DNA from: Latrodectus hesperus
Lineage: Eukaryota > Arthropoda > Arachnida > Araneae > Theridiidae
Reading direction: 5' to 3'
Length of the DNA: 64,000 nucleotides
Assembly: GCA_037975125.1 (NCBI GenBank)
Contig: CM075862.1
Location: forward strand, 18,290,283-18,354,282
The notes beneath the pieces were generated by a model. It saw only the letters and a program-made list of their open reading frames with translations. It ran no database searches and had not been told where the DNA came from. Both the position numbers and the translations under genes were made by a program. Positions 51,001 through 56,214 of the stretch are shown in pieces. Within the stretch, counting starts at the first letter, position 1; each line of letters begins with the position of its first letter.

Positions 51001-53737
51001 TCAATAGACATGCTTTGCGAGGCCACCATCACTTCCCATCGGATGTGCTAATCGATCCACACATGCTGACTTCACTCTGGCTGCACTGGCACCATGCAAA
51101 TGTTCCACAGTTCTTTGTTCCTGATGTACTGCAGACACGTCCTAGTGTCTCTCACTTGTGATTTTCCGTAAGGAATAACATACCCTTCTCAGTCCGATCA
51201 CTATGCCCCTTGCAAACTCTTCTGTCTTTTGAAACTGACTTCATTGATGATGGCCTGTCATTCTCTGCAATTACAGGCGTCCTTTGCAACAAGAATTTTT
51301 CAATAATTATTTTCCTAGCCATAATAACTACAAGAATATTCCCCACTCTGCCGATTCATCACCTTGTATCTTATCCTATGTGTGCTGGAGTGCTGAGCAT
51401 TTCACGTTGTTTACATAACTCGATAAGGTGCATCTACCCTGAAATTTGCATTATTTTCTGGGCGCTCCTTCTTGGTGTTGAATTTTCGATGTCGGGCAGC
51501 GTGTAATTTCTATGTCTTACTTGGTGAAAATTGCATATAATTTCAATGAAAAATGAATTTGTAAAGAAAATGAAAGTTCAAATAAATTATTTTATATGCT
51601 TGGTGGAAAGTCTCTTTTCAATAATCCATAGACTCTGGAAACCCCATACAAATTTTGCATGTTTCATGCATAGGGAAAAGAATTTCGCAATTTTGTGGAT
51701 GAGTTTAAATCATTGCAGTTATCTGTTAAATTTCAAGAAATTTTTGCTGCTGTTTACATAAATTTGCTTTTTCTGTCAATATTTACCATCTTACGTTAGA
51801 ATTAGTGCTAAAATTTTCAGTTTATAGCTGTTTTTTTATATTTCCCCCTATAATTTAAAAAATAGTAAGTTGCGAATACTTTGACTGTTTCCTGTCACTA
51901 ATTGGCTATCTGTTTCATTTTACCTTTTGACTAAGAAACTTATCCCTGGAACCAGGGGGTACGTGTACCTTCCTGGGGCTTGAGCACAGCCACCAGGCGC
52001 GTCGGCAAGTGGTGGATAGCCGGATGTCCTGTAGGAATGACAGGATAGCCTTGAATATAGAATCAGAGGCCGCGAACCAGCTCCCGTAAACCCTGGTGTT
52101 ATGCGATCCGTGCCTAGGGCTAATTGGCACCGCGGTATTGGTGTCTTAACGGAGCCTCTAGTTGCTTGGCGAACTTCTAGAGTAATTTGCCTTGCCCAGT
52201 AACTCAGGCAATGCTGGGTGGACTTATATTACCTGAGCTTTTTAATTGTTATCTTGTGGCTGAAAAGACACAAGAAGTAACAAACTTTTCTGCATTTGCA
52301 GGTGAAGCCTCTAAAGTAGACCTTTCTGAAAAAGGCAAGGGAACTCAGAGGCAATCTTGTAAAGGGGCAGCAATGAATCCTTCACTTGAGGTAGAAATGA
52401 CCTCTAAACCATCTTCTTCTGGTGAAAGTCAGGAAGTTATTCCTAGCATGACTGACTTTCTGACCAGATGGGACTATTTCAGCAAGACCTTATCTGCTGG
52501 AAATGTCATATGCAAGAGGAAACGGCAGAGCATGTCATTTGCGAATGTGAGGCTCTTGCCCTCCCTAATTTGACTTCTTTAGGCTTCATCCATACTAGAC
52601 AGTTATACCTAGACTCCATTAAAGGGTTATCAGACTTTATTAGTAACGTGGGTGACCCGAGCAACTGGAACTAGGAAACATTGGGTTTGGAGTTAAATGG
52701 TACAAAATGCTGATAAAAGCAGAGGTGCCCAATGACATACAAACTCAATTTTAAGAAGAAGAAGAAGAAACTTATCACAAAAATTGGTTCATGAAATAAA
52801 TTCAAACAATGCAGTTTTTAGTATTTCAGTCATTTCTTTTTACCTTTTCCTTGCAACTATCCTCAATTAGCTACCTTTCTTGAATTATCTCACCATTTTG
52901 TGAAACAATGGTTGATCTTTATATTTTACAAAATATTGCAATCCATTATTAAAATTTGAATGTTGCTTGGTTTTTAATTCATAATTCTAATTCATTGCCT
53001 TTTAAATTTCTATATTATCAATGAAATACAATTATTAGGTGCTGTTTAAAATTTACAAATTATGTTGTAATTTGAAATTTAATTAAAGCAACAAAAATTA
53101 TTTTTGCTTAAATAGGGAATATTTAGTTTTATTATTTCCTTATTTGAGCTGTTTAGTATTATAAAATGTAAAATCATTAGGTAAGTGTTTATATAGCCAT
53201 TGTTTACTTAATAATTTTATTATATATATTAAGTATATGTCAAAAGAGCAATTATAAACTAATGCAAATTATTATTTAGAAATAAATTTTAAAATTTCAC
53301 TTTATTAAATTATACACAGGTGTACATCATTACGTAATATAAGAGATAATGAGGAGAAAGATTCAGCTTTTCGTGGCATTTGCAGTATGATTAGTGTTAA
53401 TCCTGGTGGTGTTGTTCAAGACTTTATTTTCTTCTGCGATGCTGTAGCTTCATGGGTGAATCCAAAACCTGATCTCAAACATATGTTCCATGAGGTAATT
53501 AGTGAAATGCTGTGCAATAGATTTAATATACTTATTTTTTATCATAATACTTTTCCAGTAGATTGGCCATAAATTATATTCAGTGTTTTTTTTTTATTTT
53601 TAGATAATGGTTATTTTTTTATTTTTCAGATATTACATGGTTTCAAAAACCAAGTTGGTGAAGAAAATTGGACAAGGTTTTGTGAACAATTCCCTCCTCC
53701 TTTGAAAGAACGACTTAGTGCAAGTTATGGTGTATGA
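8965..53737 (+). CDS. TNPO1: Transportin-1 (karyopherin beta-2), 21 coding exons, complete
   Basis: Nuclear import receptor that binds PY-NLS cargoes (for example hnRNP proteins) in the cytoplasm, crosses the pore and releases them on binding RanGTP. The joined exons give 890 residues with no internal stop, the same length as human karyopherin beta-2. It is an all-HEAT-repeat protein. Residues 1-319 correspond to the Ran-binding N-terminal arch. Residues about 320-376 are the acidic H8 loop (DVEKDEM...[11 protein letters not shown]). The C-terminal arch carries the NLS-site tryptophans W460 (in [10 protein letters not shown]) and W730 (in [11 protein letters not shown]). All introns are GT-AG and phases agree across every junction. 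The start at 8965 (ACCATGG context) gives human-like numbering; an in-frame ATG at 8950 would add five residues. Coding exons total 2673 nt in about 44.8 kb. Confidence 0.97.
9070..13678. other. Intron 1, 5' half: no recognised element
   Basis: AT-rich intronic DNA. A minus-strand frame at 10718-11017 has a patch that looks less random ([13 protein letters not shown]) but matches nothing I know. A patch near 13440-13590 is less AT-rich, with open frames on both strands that I cannot assign. CGCCAAG/TTGGCGA motifs near 13070-13100 may be debris of the neighbouring transposon family. Confidence 0.5.
13679..14413 (-). mobile_element. Non-autonomous DNA transposon, 8-bp TSD, copy A
   Basis: 735 bp, inverted relative to the copy at 15028-16234. 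The ends are diverged versions of that copy's ends: GGAACTATAG...ATATCCCCC on the left and, at the right, GGTGAGAAATCACTTTGTGG. Flanks are TAAATCTT (13671-13678) and TAAATCTC (14414-14421), a 7/8 match as expected for an old 8-bp duplication. Interior homology with the other copy includes GTAAGTCCATTATT on the opposite strand. No transposase frame remains. Confidence 0.7.
15028..16234 (+). mobile_element. Non-autonomous DNA transposon, 8-bp TSD, copy B
   Basis: 1207 bp bounded by identical 27-bp terminal inverted repeats (15028-15054 and 16208-16234) starting GGAACAAGTTCAGTATCCCC. A perfect 8-bp duplication ATAATTTT lies at 15020-15027 and 16235-16242. No intact transposase frame is visible; the interior is AT-rich with a GC-richer right end carrying TTGGCGA-type motifs. 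An 8-bp duplication fits hAT or Merlin. A GG start is, from memory, more like Merlin, so superfamily is unresolved. The boundaries are secure. Confidence 0.85.
17005..17057. repeat. Short near-perfect hairpin
   Basis: Arms 17005-17024 and 17038-17057 pair over 20 bp with one mismatch, around a 13-nt loop. A partial extra copy of the motif (CTGATGCCAGAAATCTCTTA) lies just upstream. It sits in intron 1 about 0.9 kb before exon 2. It may be a foldback element end or a small RNA hairpin. Confidence 0.7.
17950..18025 (+). CDS. TNPO1: TNPO1 coding exon 2 (residues 36-60 and part of 61)
   Basis: Acceptor TTTTTAG precedes [19 protein letters not shown]; donor G|GTAAGT. The last base forms Asp61 with exon 3. 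Confidence 0.95.
18371..18627 (+). CDS. TNPO1: TNPO1 coding exon 3 (residues 61-146)
   Basis: Acceptor TTACTTTTAG; encodes [20 protein letters not shown] through [23 protein letters not shown] repeats of the Ran-binding arch. Donor GAG|GTGAGT, phase 0. Confidence 0.97.
18628..20850. other. Intron 3 with a GC-richer unassigned patch
   Basis: Mostly AT-rich. Positions about 19310-19640 and 19800-20000 are distinctly less AT-rich, with TTGGCGCAATTT and GTCGCCAACG motifs and GTGTCC/GGGACA words on both strands. This suggests fragments of one or more transposons, but I found no consistent terminal repeat pair or duplication. Confidence 0.4.
20851..21066 (+). CDS. TNPO1: TNPO1 coding exon 4 (residues 147-218)
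   Basis: Acceptor ATGATTTTAG; encodes [20 protein letters not shown] through [20 protein letters not shown] to LHIDSFLE. Donor GAA|GTGAGT, phase 0. Confidence 0.97.
21150..21272 (+). CDS. TNPO1: TNPO1 coding exon 5 (residues 219-259)
   Basis: Acceptor AAATTTTCAG; encodes [20 protein letters not shown] and [17 protein letters not shown]. Donor GAA|GTATGT, phase 0. The preceding intron is only 83 bp. Confidence 0.97.
21273..23019. other. Intron 5, nothing recognised
   Basis: AT-rich intron with several T homopolymers. No transposon ends or coding fragments seen. Confidence 0.6.
23020..23199 (+). CDS. TNPO1: TNPO1 coding exon 6 (residues 260-319)
   Basis: Acceptor TTTTGTTATAG; encodes [20 protein letters not shown] through [12 protein letters not shown], leading into the acidic loop. 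Donor AAA|GTAAGC, phase 0. Confidence 0.97.
24329..24524. repeat. Subterminal palindromic repeats of the piggyBac-like element
   Basis: Five related 14-bp words occur near 24329, 24373, 24418, 24461 and 24511: two are ACGAGCTGAGCTCG (exactly palindromic in their core) and the others are variants such as ACGAGTTCCGCTCG. The first four are spaced about 43-45 bp apart. Regular, palindromic and subterminal, they may be transposase-binding sites; that role is inference. Confidence 0.7.
24667..24825 (+). pseudogene. Truncated piggyBac-like transposase N-terminus
   Basis: Encodes 52 residues: MAQKRKLND, then an acidic stretch rich in Asp and Glu ([20 protein letters not shown]), then AT-rich readthrough to a stop at 24823-24825. 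An acidic N-terminus is typical of piggyBac transposases. The catalytic DDD domain and the C-terminal Cys-rich domain are absent, presumably deleted. Confidence 0.6.
25521..25628 (+). CDS. TNPO1: TNPO1 coding exon 7, acidic H8 loop, first part (residues 320-355)
   Basis: Acceptor TTTTTACAG; encodes [20 protein letters not shown] and a His/Lys-rich stretch. This is the start of the H8 loop that, in karyopherin beta-2, couples RanGTP binding to cargo release. Donor GAG|GTAACC, phase 0. Confidence 0.96.
25629..27176. other. Intron 7, nothing recognised
   Basis: AT-rich intron. No transposon ends, coding frame or RNA gene seen. Confidence 0.6.
27177..27237 (+). CDS. TNPO1: TNPO1 coding exon 8, acidic H8 loop, second part (residues 356-376)
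   Basis: Acceptor CTTATTTCAG; encodes [20 protein letters not shown] and the first base of Arg376. Donor A|GTGAGT. At 61 nt it is one of the smallest exons and is not a multiple of three, so skipping it would shift the frame. Confidence 0.95.
27375..27527 (+). CDS. TNPO1: TNPO1 coding exon 9 (residues 376-427)
   Basis: Acceptor TTTCATAG; encodes [20 protein letters not shown] through [13 protein letters not shown]. Donor G|GTTAAA is the weakest in the gene. Confidence 0.96.
27779..27951 (+). CDS. TNPO1: TNPO1 coding exon 10 (residues 427-484, W460)
   Basis: Acceptor GTTTGTACAG; encodes [20 protein letters not shown], then [18 protein letters not shown] with W460, one of the two tryptophans known to contact PY-NLS cargo. 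Donor GAG|GTAAGT, phase 0. Confidence 0.97.
28023..28172 (+). CDS. TNPO1: TNPO1 coding exon 11 (residues 485-534)
   Basis: Acceptor AATATTTTAG; encodes [20 protein letters not shown] then [20 protein letters not shown] and FSKYQ. Close to identical to vertebrate transportin. Donor CAA|GTAAGT, phase 0. Confidence 0.97.
28263..28337 (+). CDS. TNPO1: TNPO1 coding exon 12 (residues 535-559)
   Basis: Acceptor TCTTTTTTAG; encodes [20 protein letters not shown] and HLNKQ. Donor CAG|GTAACT, phase 0. Confidence 0.97.
28863..28949 (+). CDS. TNPO1: TNPO1 coding exon 13 (residues 560-588)
   Basis: Acceptor TTTTTGTGTAG; encodes [20 protein letters not shown] and DKDLFPLLE. Donor GAA|GTAAGT, phase 0. Confidence 0.96.
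28950..29783. other. Intron 13, nothing recognised
   Basis: AT-rich intron without recognisable elements. Confidence 0.6.
29784..29891 (+). CDS. TNPO1: TNPO1 coding exon 14 (residues 589-624)
   Basis: Acceptor TTTCTCTTCCAG; encodes [20 protein letters not shown] and [16 protein letters not shown]. Donor ATG|GTAAGT, phase 0. Confidence 0.97.
30292..30450 (+). CDS. TNPO1: TNPO1 coding exon 15 (residues 625-677)
   Basis: Acceptor AATTATTTTAG; encodes [40 protein letters not shown] and LLYQCMQ. Donor CAG|GTAATA, phase 0. Confidence 0.97.
30533..30620 (+). CDS. TNPO1: TNPO1 coding exon 16 (residues 678-707)
   Basis: Acceptor ATTATTATAG; encodes [20 protein letters not shown] and CFQHVSPCI. Donor C|GTAAGT; the last base starts Gln707. 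The preceding intron is only 82 bp. Confidence 0.97.
30621..32257. other. Intron 16, nothing recognised
   Basis: AT-rich intron. No transposon termini or coding relics seen. Confidence 0.6.
32258..32356 (+). CDS. TNPO1: TNPO1 coding exon 17 (residues 707-740, W730)
   Basis: Acceptor CATATTTCAG; encodes [20 protein letters not shown] then [12 protein letters not shown], including W730, the second NLS-contact tryptophan. Donor G|GTAAGC. Confidence 0.97.
32357..33088. other. Intron 17, part before the LINE: nothing recognised
   Basis: AT-rich intronic sequence without recognisable features. Confidence 0.55.
33196..34309 (-). pseudogene. LINE copy 1 RNase H domain and C-terminal zinc motif
   Basis: Two overlapping minus-strand frames (34309-33788 and 33786-33196) together encode an RNase H domain split by a frameshift. 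Its catalytic landmarks are the D of WYTDGSL, the E of FQAEVLAI, the D of [10 protein letters not shown] and the D of [11 protein letters not shown] after VPGHKGIE. This is followed by [16 protein letters not shown] and a Cys/His motif ([18 protein letters not shown]), and the frame ends GDPSNWN then stop. An RNase H downstream of the reverse transcriptase is typical of I, R1 and LOA group LINEs. Confidence 0.85.
34310..35265 (-). pseudogene. LINE copy 1 reverse transcriptase (5' part missing)
   Basis: Minus-strand frames encode [31 protein letters not shown], and, after a frameshift near 34930, [14 protein letters not shown] and the catalytic YADDIVIL box. The thumb region follows ([31 protein letters not shown]). 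These are the conserved blocks of non-LTR reverse transcriptase. Upstream blocks and the AP endonuclease are absent. Confidence 0.88.
35266..35419 (-). pseudogene. LINE copy 1 ORF1-like fragment
   Basis: A minus-strand frame encodes a basic Lys/Arg-rich segment ([20 protein letters not shown]) and then [17 protein letters not shown] before a stop. I read this as part of the LINE's nucleic-acid-binding ORF1 protein, joined directly to the middle of the reverse transcriptase. The ORF1 assignment is inference from composition and position. Confidence 0.5.
35506..35684 (+). repeat. Dispersed repeat, copy 1
   Basis: Recognisably similar to 49954-50152 on the same strand, sharing for example CACCAATAAGAT.GTCATGTG and TATATTGTATAAAAT in the same order. 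No coding potential. It is an old interspersed repeat of unknown type. Confidence 0.6.
37293..37388 (+). CDS. TNPO1: TNPO1 coding exon 18 (residues 740-772)
   Basis: Acceptor TTTTTTTGTAG; encodes [20 protein letters not shown] and [12 protein letters not shown]. Donor G|GTGTGT. First base pair completes Gly740 from exon 17. Confidence 0.96.
37389..39611. other. Intron 18, 5' part: nothing recognised
   Basis: AT-rich intron without transposon ends or coding relics that I can identify. Confidence 0.55.
39620..40724 (-). mobile_element. hAT-like DNA transposon remnant with perfect 8-bp TSD
   Basis: 1105 bp with ends CAGTGTTTCCCAA on both sides (inverted), flanked by ATTTAAAC at 39612-39619 and 40725-40732. 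An 8-bp duplication with CAGTG-type ends is diagnostic of hAT. On the minus strand a frame reads [20 protein letters not shown] then [13 protein letters not shown], resembling the N-terminal zinc-finger region of ZMYM/hAT-type transposases. The rest of the transposase is gone. Confidence 0.85.
41950..42025 (+). CDS. TNPO1: TNPO1 coding exon 19 (residues 772-797)
   Basis: Acceptor CATCTGTTCAG; encodes [20 protein letters not shown] and QFIRPW. The donor is TG|GTGTGT; the phase requires the GT at 42026, so Trp797 is split TG|G with exon 20. Using the later GT would break the frame. Confidence 0.96.
42026..44893. other. Intron 19, 5' part: nothing recognised
   Basis: AT-rich intron with a (TA)n(CA)n microsatellite at about 43782-43809 and several homopolymer runs. 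No transposon recognised. Confidence 0.55.
44894..44956 (-). other. Exon-like island on the minus strand
   Basis: 63 nt, less AT-rich than its surroundings, bounded on the minus strand by TTTTGTTTAG and GAG|GTAAGT, both good splice sites. One frame is open ([20 protein letters not shown]). It lies downstream of the P-like transposase on the same strand. It could be an exon of a transposon-derived gene or chance; no other exon supports it. Confidence 0.2.
45160..47023 (-). pseudogene. P element/THAP9-like transposase, broken
   Basis: Read on the minus strand from ATG at 47023: [13 protein letters not shown]...HIIFHRFPE is the start of a THAP zinc finger, with its C..C pair. After a frameshift come a coiled, Lys-rich segment and then [20 protein letters not shown], the conserved block of P-type transposases. 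Next is [20 protein letters not shown] with [13 protein letters not shown], another hallmark, then [14 protein letters not shown] and a C-terminal [10 protein letters not shown]...[11 protein letters not shown]. The pieces lie in different frames with stops between them. I found neither terminal repeats nor the 8-bp duplication, so element ends are unknown. Confidence 0.85.
47100..47400. other. GC-richer patch beside the P-like element
   Basis: Contrasts with the surrounding AT-rich DNA and contains AAAGCGATGAGC twice (near 47176 and 47210). It may be the 5' end of the P-like element or another transposon. The 85-codon open frame here is not recognisable. Confidence 0.35.
48330..49720 (-). 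pseudogene. pogo/Tigger-like transposase relic, copy 1
   Basis: Minus-strand reading in shifting frames gives [10 protein letters not shown] (the DN of the DDE core), [10 protein letters not shown] and [13 protein letters not shown], matching the pogo/Tigger pattern of a DN motif, then LPPNTTS and QPMDQG..FK..Y. Next come a degraded [20 protein letters not shown] segment and a Lys/Gln-rich tail. Frameshifts and stops are frequent. Terminal repeats were not found, so limits are approximate. Confidence 0.6.
49954..50152 (+). repeat. Dispersed repeat, copy 2
   Basis: Counterpart of 35506-35684, with shared blocks in the same order. Immediately followed by the Tc1-like insertion. Confidence 0.6.
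50163..51503 (-). mobile_element. Tc1-like DNA transposon with TA target and TIRs
   Basis: 1341 bp flanked by TA (50161-50162, 51504-51505). The left end reads CACTGCCCGACATTGAAAAT and the right end, reverse complemented, CACGCTGCCCGACATCGAAA, continuing with CAACACCA on both sides. On the minus strand, broken frames encode Tc1-like transposase: a [10 protein letters not shown] segment, [14 protein letters not shown] (around the first catalytic D), and [20 protein letters not shown] then [16 protein letters not shown]. Later blocks ([20 protein letters not shown]) are diverged. Several frameshifts; inactive. Confidence 0.88.
51945..52764 (+). mobile_element. LINE copy 2, both ends present, interior deleted, 12-bp TSD
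   Basis: The flanks AAGAAACTTATC at 51933-51944 and 52765-52776 are an exact 12-bp duplication, although the right copy merges with the AAGAAG tail. The first about 500 bp is GC-richer and looks like a LINE 5'UTR and start of ORF1. At about 52465 it switches to the 3' end of the same family as 33101-35419: [20 protein letters not shown], the Cys/His motif, GDPSNWN, stop, then a nearly identical 3'UTR. Nearly all of the coding middle is missing. Sense orientation in intron 19. Confidence 0.82.
53320..53494 (+). CDS. TNPO1: TNPO1 coding exon 20 (residues 797-855)
   Basis: Acceptor TATACACAG; the first G completes Trp797, followed by [40 protein letters not shown] and [16 protein letters not shown]. 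Donor GAG|GTAATT, phase 0. Confidence 0.97.
53630..53737 (+). CDS. TNPO1: TNPO1 coding exon 21 and stop (residues 856-890)
   Basis: Acceptor ATTTTTCAG; encodes [20 protein letters not shown] and [15 protein letters not shown], then TGA at 53735-53737. The C-terminal YGV matches vertebrate transportin. Confidence 0.97.
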   Translation: MLHGFKNQVGEENWTRFCEQFPPPLKERLSASYGV

Positions 53738-54259
53738 ATATTGGTTAGTAAAATTTTATATATGTTTAATTATAAACCAAAAATAATGAGCTTCATTAAA
53801 TAAACACTTTTAGCATATACAACAGTTGATAGTTATTACTTAATAATAAATTATTTTTAGTTATTTTAAAGTTTCATGAAGACTAAATTTTAGTGATTAT
53901 TTAATTATAATTAAAGTGTTACAATTTTTAAACTATTTTCCTTTTAATTGAATTGTGAATAAGAGATATGCACTCTATTTGCTATTATGAGGCGAAATAA
54001 TTGTATTAAAAAAAATCTGTGTTATAAAGTGGGATATTGTCAAAGAAAATAGCACTTAAAATATGGAGTTTGGTATAATTTTCCATGACATTTGAATTTT
54101 TATAAGACTAATGTTTCTTTGTTCTTAAATATGTATTCTTATGACTTGTATATAATGATGCAGTGAAATTTATAAAAGAGCTAAGATAAATAAACTTAAC
54201 ACAGTTCATTTTTGCAAATTTATAGGGACTAGTAAAATGTTCTTACCAAAGAAAGTTAG

Positions 54260-54620
54260 TAAAACAAATATATAGTGTGTTAGACTATTAAGATTTCTTA
54301 TTTATTTATTTTTATACACCAAACTGCTCTTTTCCTTTATAAATGAAATACTATTAGAAAAAATATTTAGAATGCACTGTAAGAAATATGTGCAGAATAA
54401 GATTCATACTGAAAAGCATTCATTTTTTTGATGAAAAAATGTGCAAACTAATCCAAGTATTCATTGACATATGCATTTTTTCTTAGAAGATCAATTTCAT
54501 AAAACTGTGCCACCTCTAAACCCATAATCACTCTGCAAAAGTAACTTATGGTAATTGTTCTTGAAGCTGTTGATTATCCTAGATTAAGAGGGAGAAACTT
54601 CACACCAATACTACTTACTG
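54260..54620 (-). mobile_element. pogo/Tigger-like fragment, copy 2
   Basis: Similar to parts of the 48.1-48.9 kb region, for example TACTATTAGAAAAA, AGAATGCACTGTAAGAAA and CTTGAAGCTGTTGATT. The minus strand reads RIINSFKNNYHKLLLQSDYG, the same post-catalytic block as copy 1. It lacks the middle stretch present in copy 1, so it carries an internal deletion. Confidence 0.55.
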
Positions 54621-55194
54621 AAAATCACCTTTTGGGCTGTACTTTCTAGATGGACATTTTTTATTCTCCTTGTTAGAAATTCTTCTAATTATTTGATGAT
54701 TTCTAAGGACTTATGTATGGTCACATTATTTATTTTAAAGTGGATATTAAACATGTCAGTGAAATATTTTAACTGTTGAGAATACCATAAGATTTTTCAC
54801 AAAAAATTAACTTAGCAGTTCTCTTGAAATAGTTTCATATGTGAGGTTCCTAAAATACCTTCAGGAAGCTACTGTGAAGGAAAATATTTTTTTCATACTA
54901 TCAATATAATATATAAAATATTTTTAATTTTCATGAGTGCTTTAGAAAAATTAAAAAGGTTTAATGTTTTTCTAAAAATTTATTTGACACATTTTAGAAT
55001 GGTTTAAAAAATGTTCAGGAAAGGGTTTCTGTTTTTAGTGTATTTTATTTAGTTAGTTTTTAGACTGCTATTGGGAGATTTATAAATTATTTATATATTT
55101 TGTGTCTTTCATAGCAGAAGTCTTAAAAGTTATTATGAGTGTGTTAAAAATGTGTTCTCTGACTCTCTCATTTTAATGATTAATCTATGGTGAG

Positions 55195-55372
55195 GCCGGG
55201 CTGGCAGCCGAATGGTTAGCGCTCTTGCATTCGGTTCAACAGTTCGTGGGTTCGAATCCCACCTTGGGCATGGATGTTTGTAGTGGTTCGGAATCCACTT
55301 TAAGCCGTAAGTCCCGGTCTAATTAGCCCTCGTGTGCAAAAAGTGACCGTTGAGCGACAAACAAACCAAACC
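55195..55372 (+). mobile_element. tRNA-derived SINE with 14-bp TSD
   Basis: 178 bp flanked by TAATCTATGGTGAG at 55181-55194 and 55373-55386. The 5' part resembles a tRNA: an A-box-like TGGCAGCCGAATGGTTAGCG and a B box GGGTTCGAATCCC (55248-55260). The remainder is a unique body ending in GCGACAAACAAACCAAACC with no poly-A tail. The clean duplication indicates a fairly recent insertion. It is not a functional tRNA gene. Confidence 0.9.
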
Positions 55373-55816
55373 TAATCTATGGTGAGATAAACTATTTATG
55401 ATAGTATCTTTAATGTTAAATCTACTTATAAATAGATTAAGATGTATGCCTGATTAAATAATTTATTCAGTTTGCTATTATGTCCAGGTTTATGTTACTA
55501 TTTAAGTGAAGTTAGTGTATTTGTTAATTCTGTCCCGTTTTGACTAAAACTTCCTTGCTTATAATATTGTACATTTGTTGAAAAGATTTTCTTTCAACAT
55601 ATAATAAATAGTGTATAAAAGTATAAACATTCTTACATTGAGCTGTAATACATGGTGATGTCAACTAAAACTTCTCTAAAAAATATTACTGAAATTTGAA
55701 GATTTTGTAAATTATGTGAATGAAATTTTTGTATTTTCATAACAATATAAGCATCTTGTTTTAAACTTGTAATGGGGAACTTCATGTTAAAAAATATTTT
55801 TAGTCTTGAATATATT

Positions 55817-55819
<3 letters not shown>

Positions 55820-55856
<37 letters not shown>
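55820..55856. repeat. Poly-T tract (37 T)
   Basis: Uninterrupted run of 37 T. It may be a retroposon tail read on the opposite strand, but no element body is recognisable next to it. Confidence 0.95.
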
Positions 55857-55857
<1 letters not shown>

Positions 55858-56214
55858 TTTTGTTAATTTGGAGTGCTAAGCTGCATTACCTGAAATTATA
55901 AGAAAAATTAATTTAAATTCTTGAGAAACTAGCATTTTAGCATACCATGAAATTAAGTAAAATTATTTTAAAGCAATGAAAAACTAAAAAATCTAATATC
56001 TTTTAATGCTCTCAGAACCTGTCTAAAATTTGTTAATATTTTCATAATTTTATATAATTTATGTACACTGAGCTTGTGTGTGTTTTACATATTTTTTTAA
56101 TTTAATATTTGAAAATTCATTTGTCAGATATCTGTTTCTCATTTTTTTGGTCATTAATAAGTATTGAAAATGAAAAATGTGATTTTTAACAAGTCTTTTT
56201 TTTCCACTCTATAG

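Larger units (their letters stand above)
53744..56214 (+). other. TNPO1: Probable 3'UTR intron of TNPO1
   Basis: Six bases after the stop is TTG|GTTAGT, a plausible donor. At 56214 a strong pyrimidine tract ends in CCACTCTATAG. If used, the last junction lies within 50 nt of the stop, so it would not trigger nonsense-mediated decay. The interval holds a pogo-like fragment, a SINE and a poly-T tract and otherwise nothing recognisable. No transcript evidence is available. Confidence 0.4.

Noticed and set aside
52187..52573. 128-residue plus-strand frame as an independent gene
   Set aside because: It crosses the internal deletion of LINE copy 2, so its C-terminal part is read out of the LINE frame; only the first part may be ORF1-derived.
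55195..55270. Functional tRNA gene
   Set aside because: A and B boxes are present, but the acceptor stem does not pair and the unit is followed by a SINE body inside target-site duplications.
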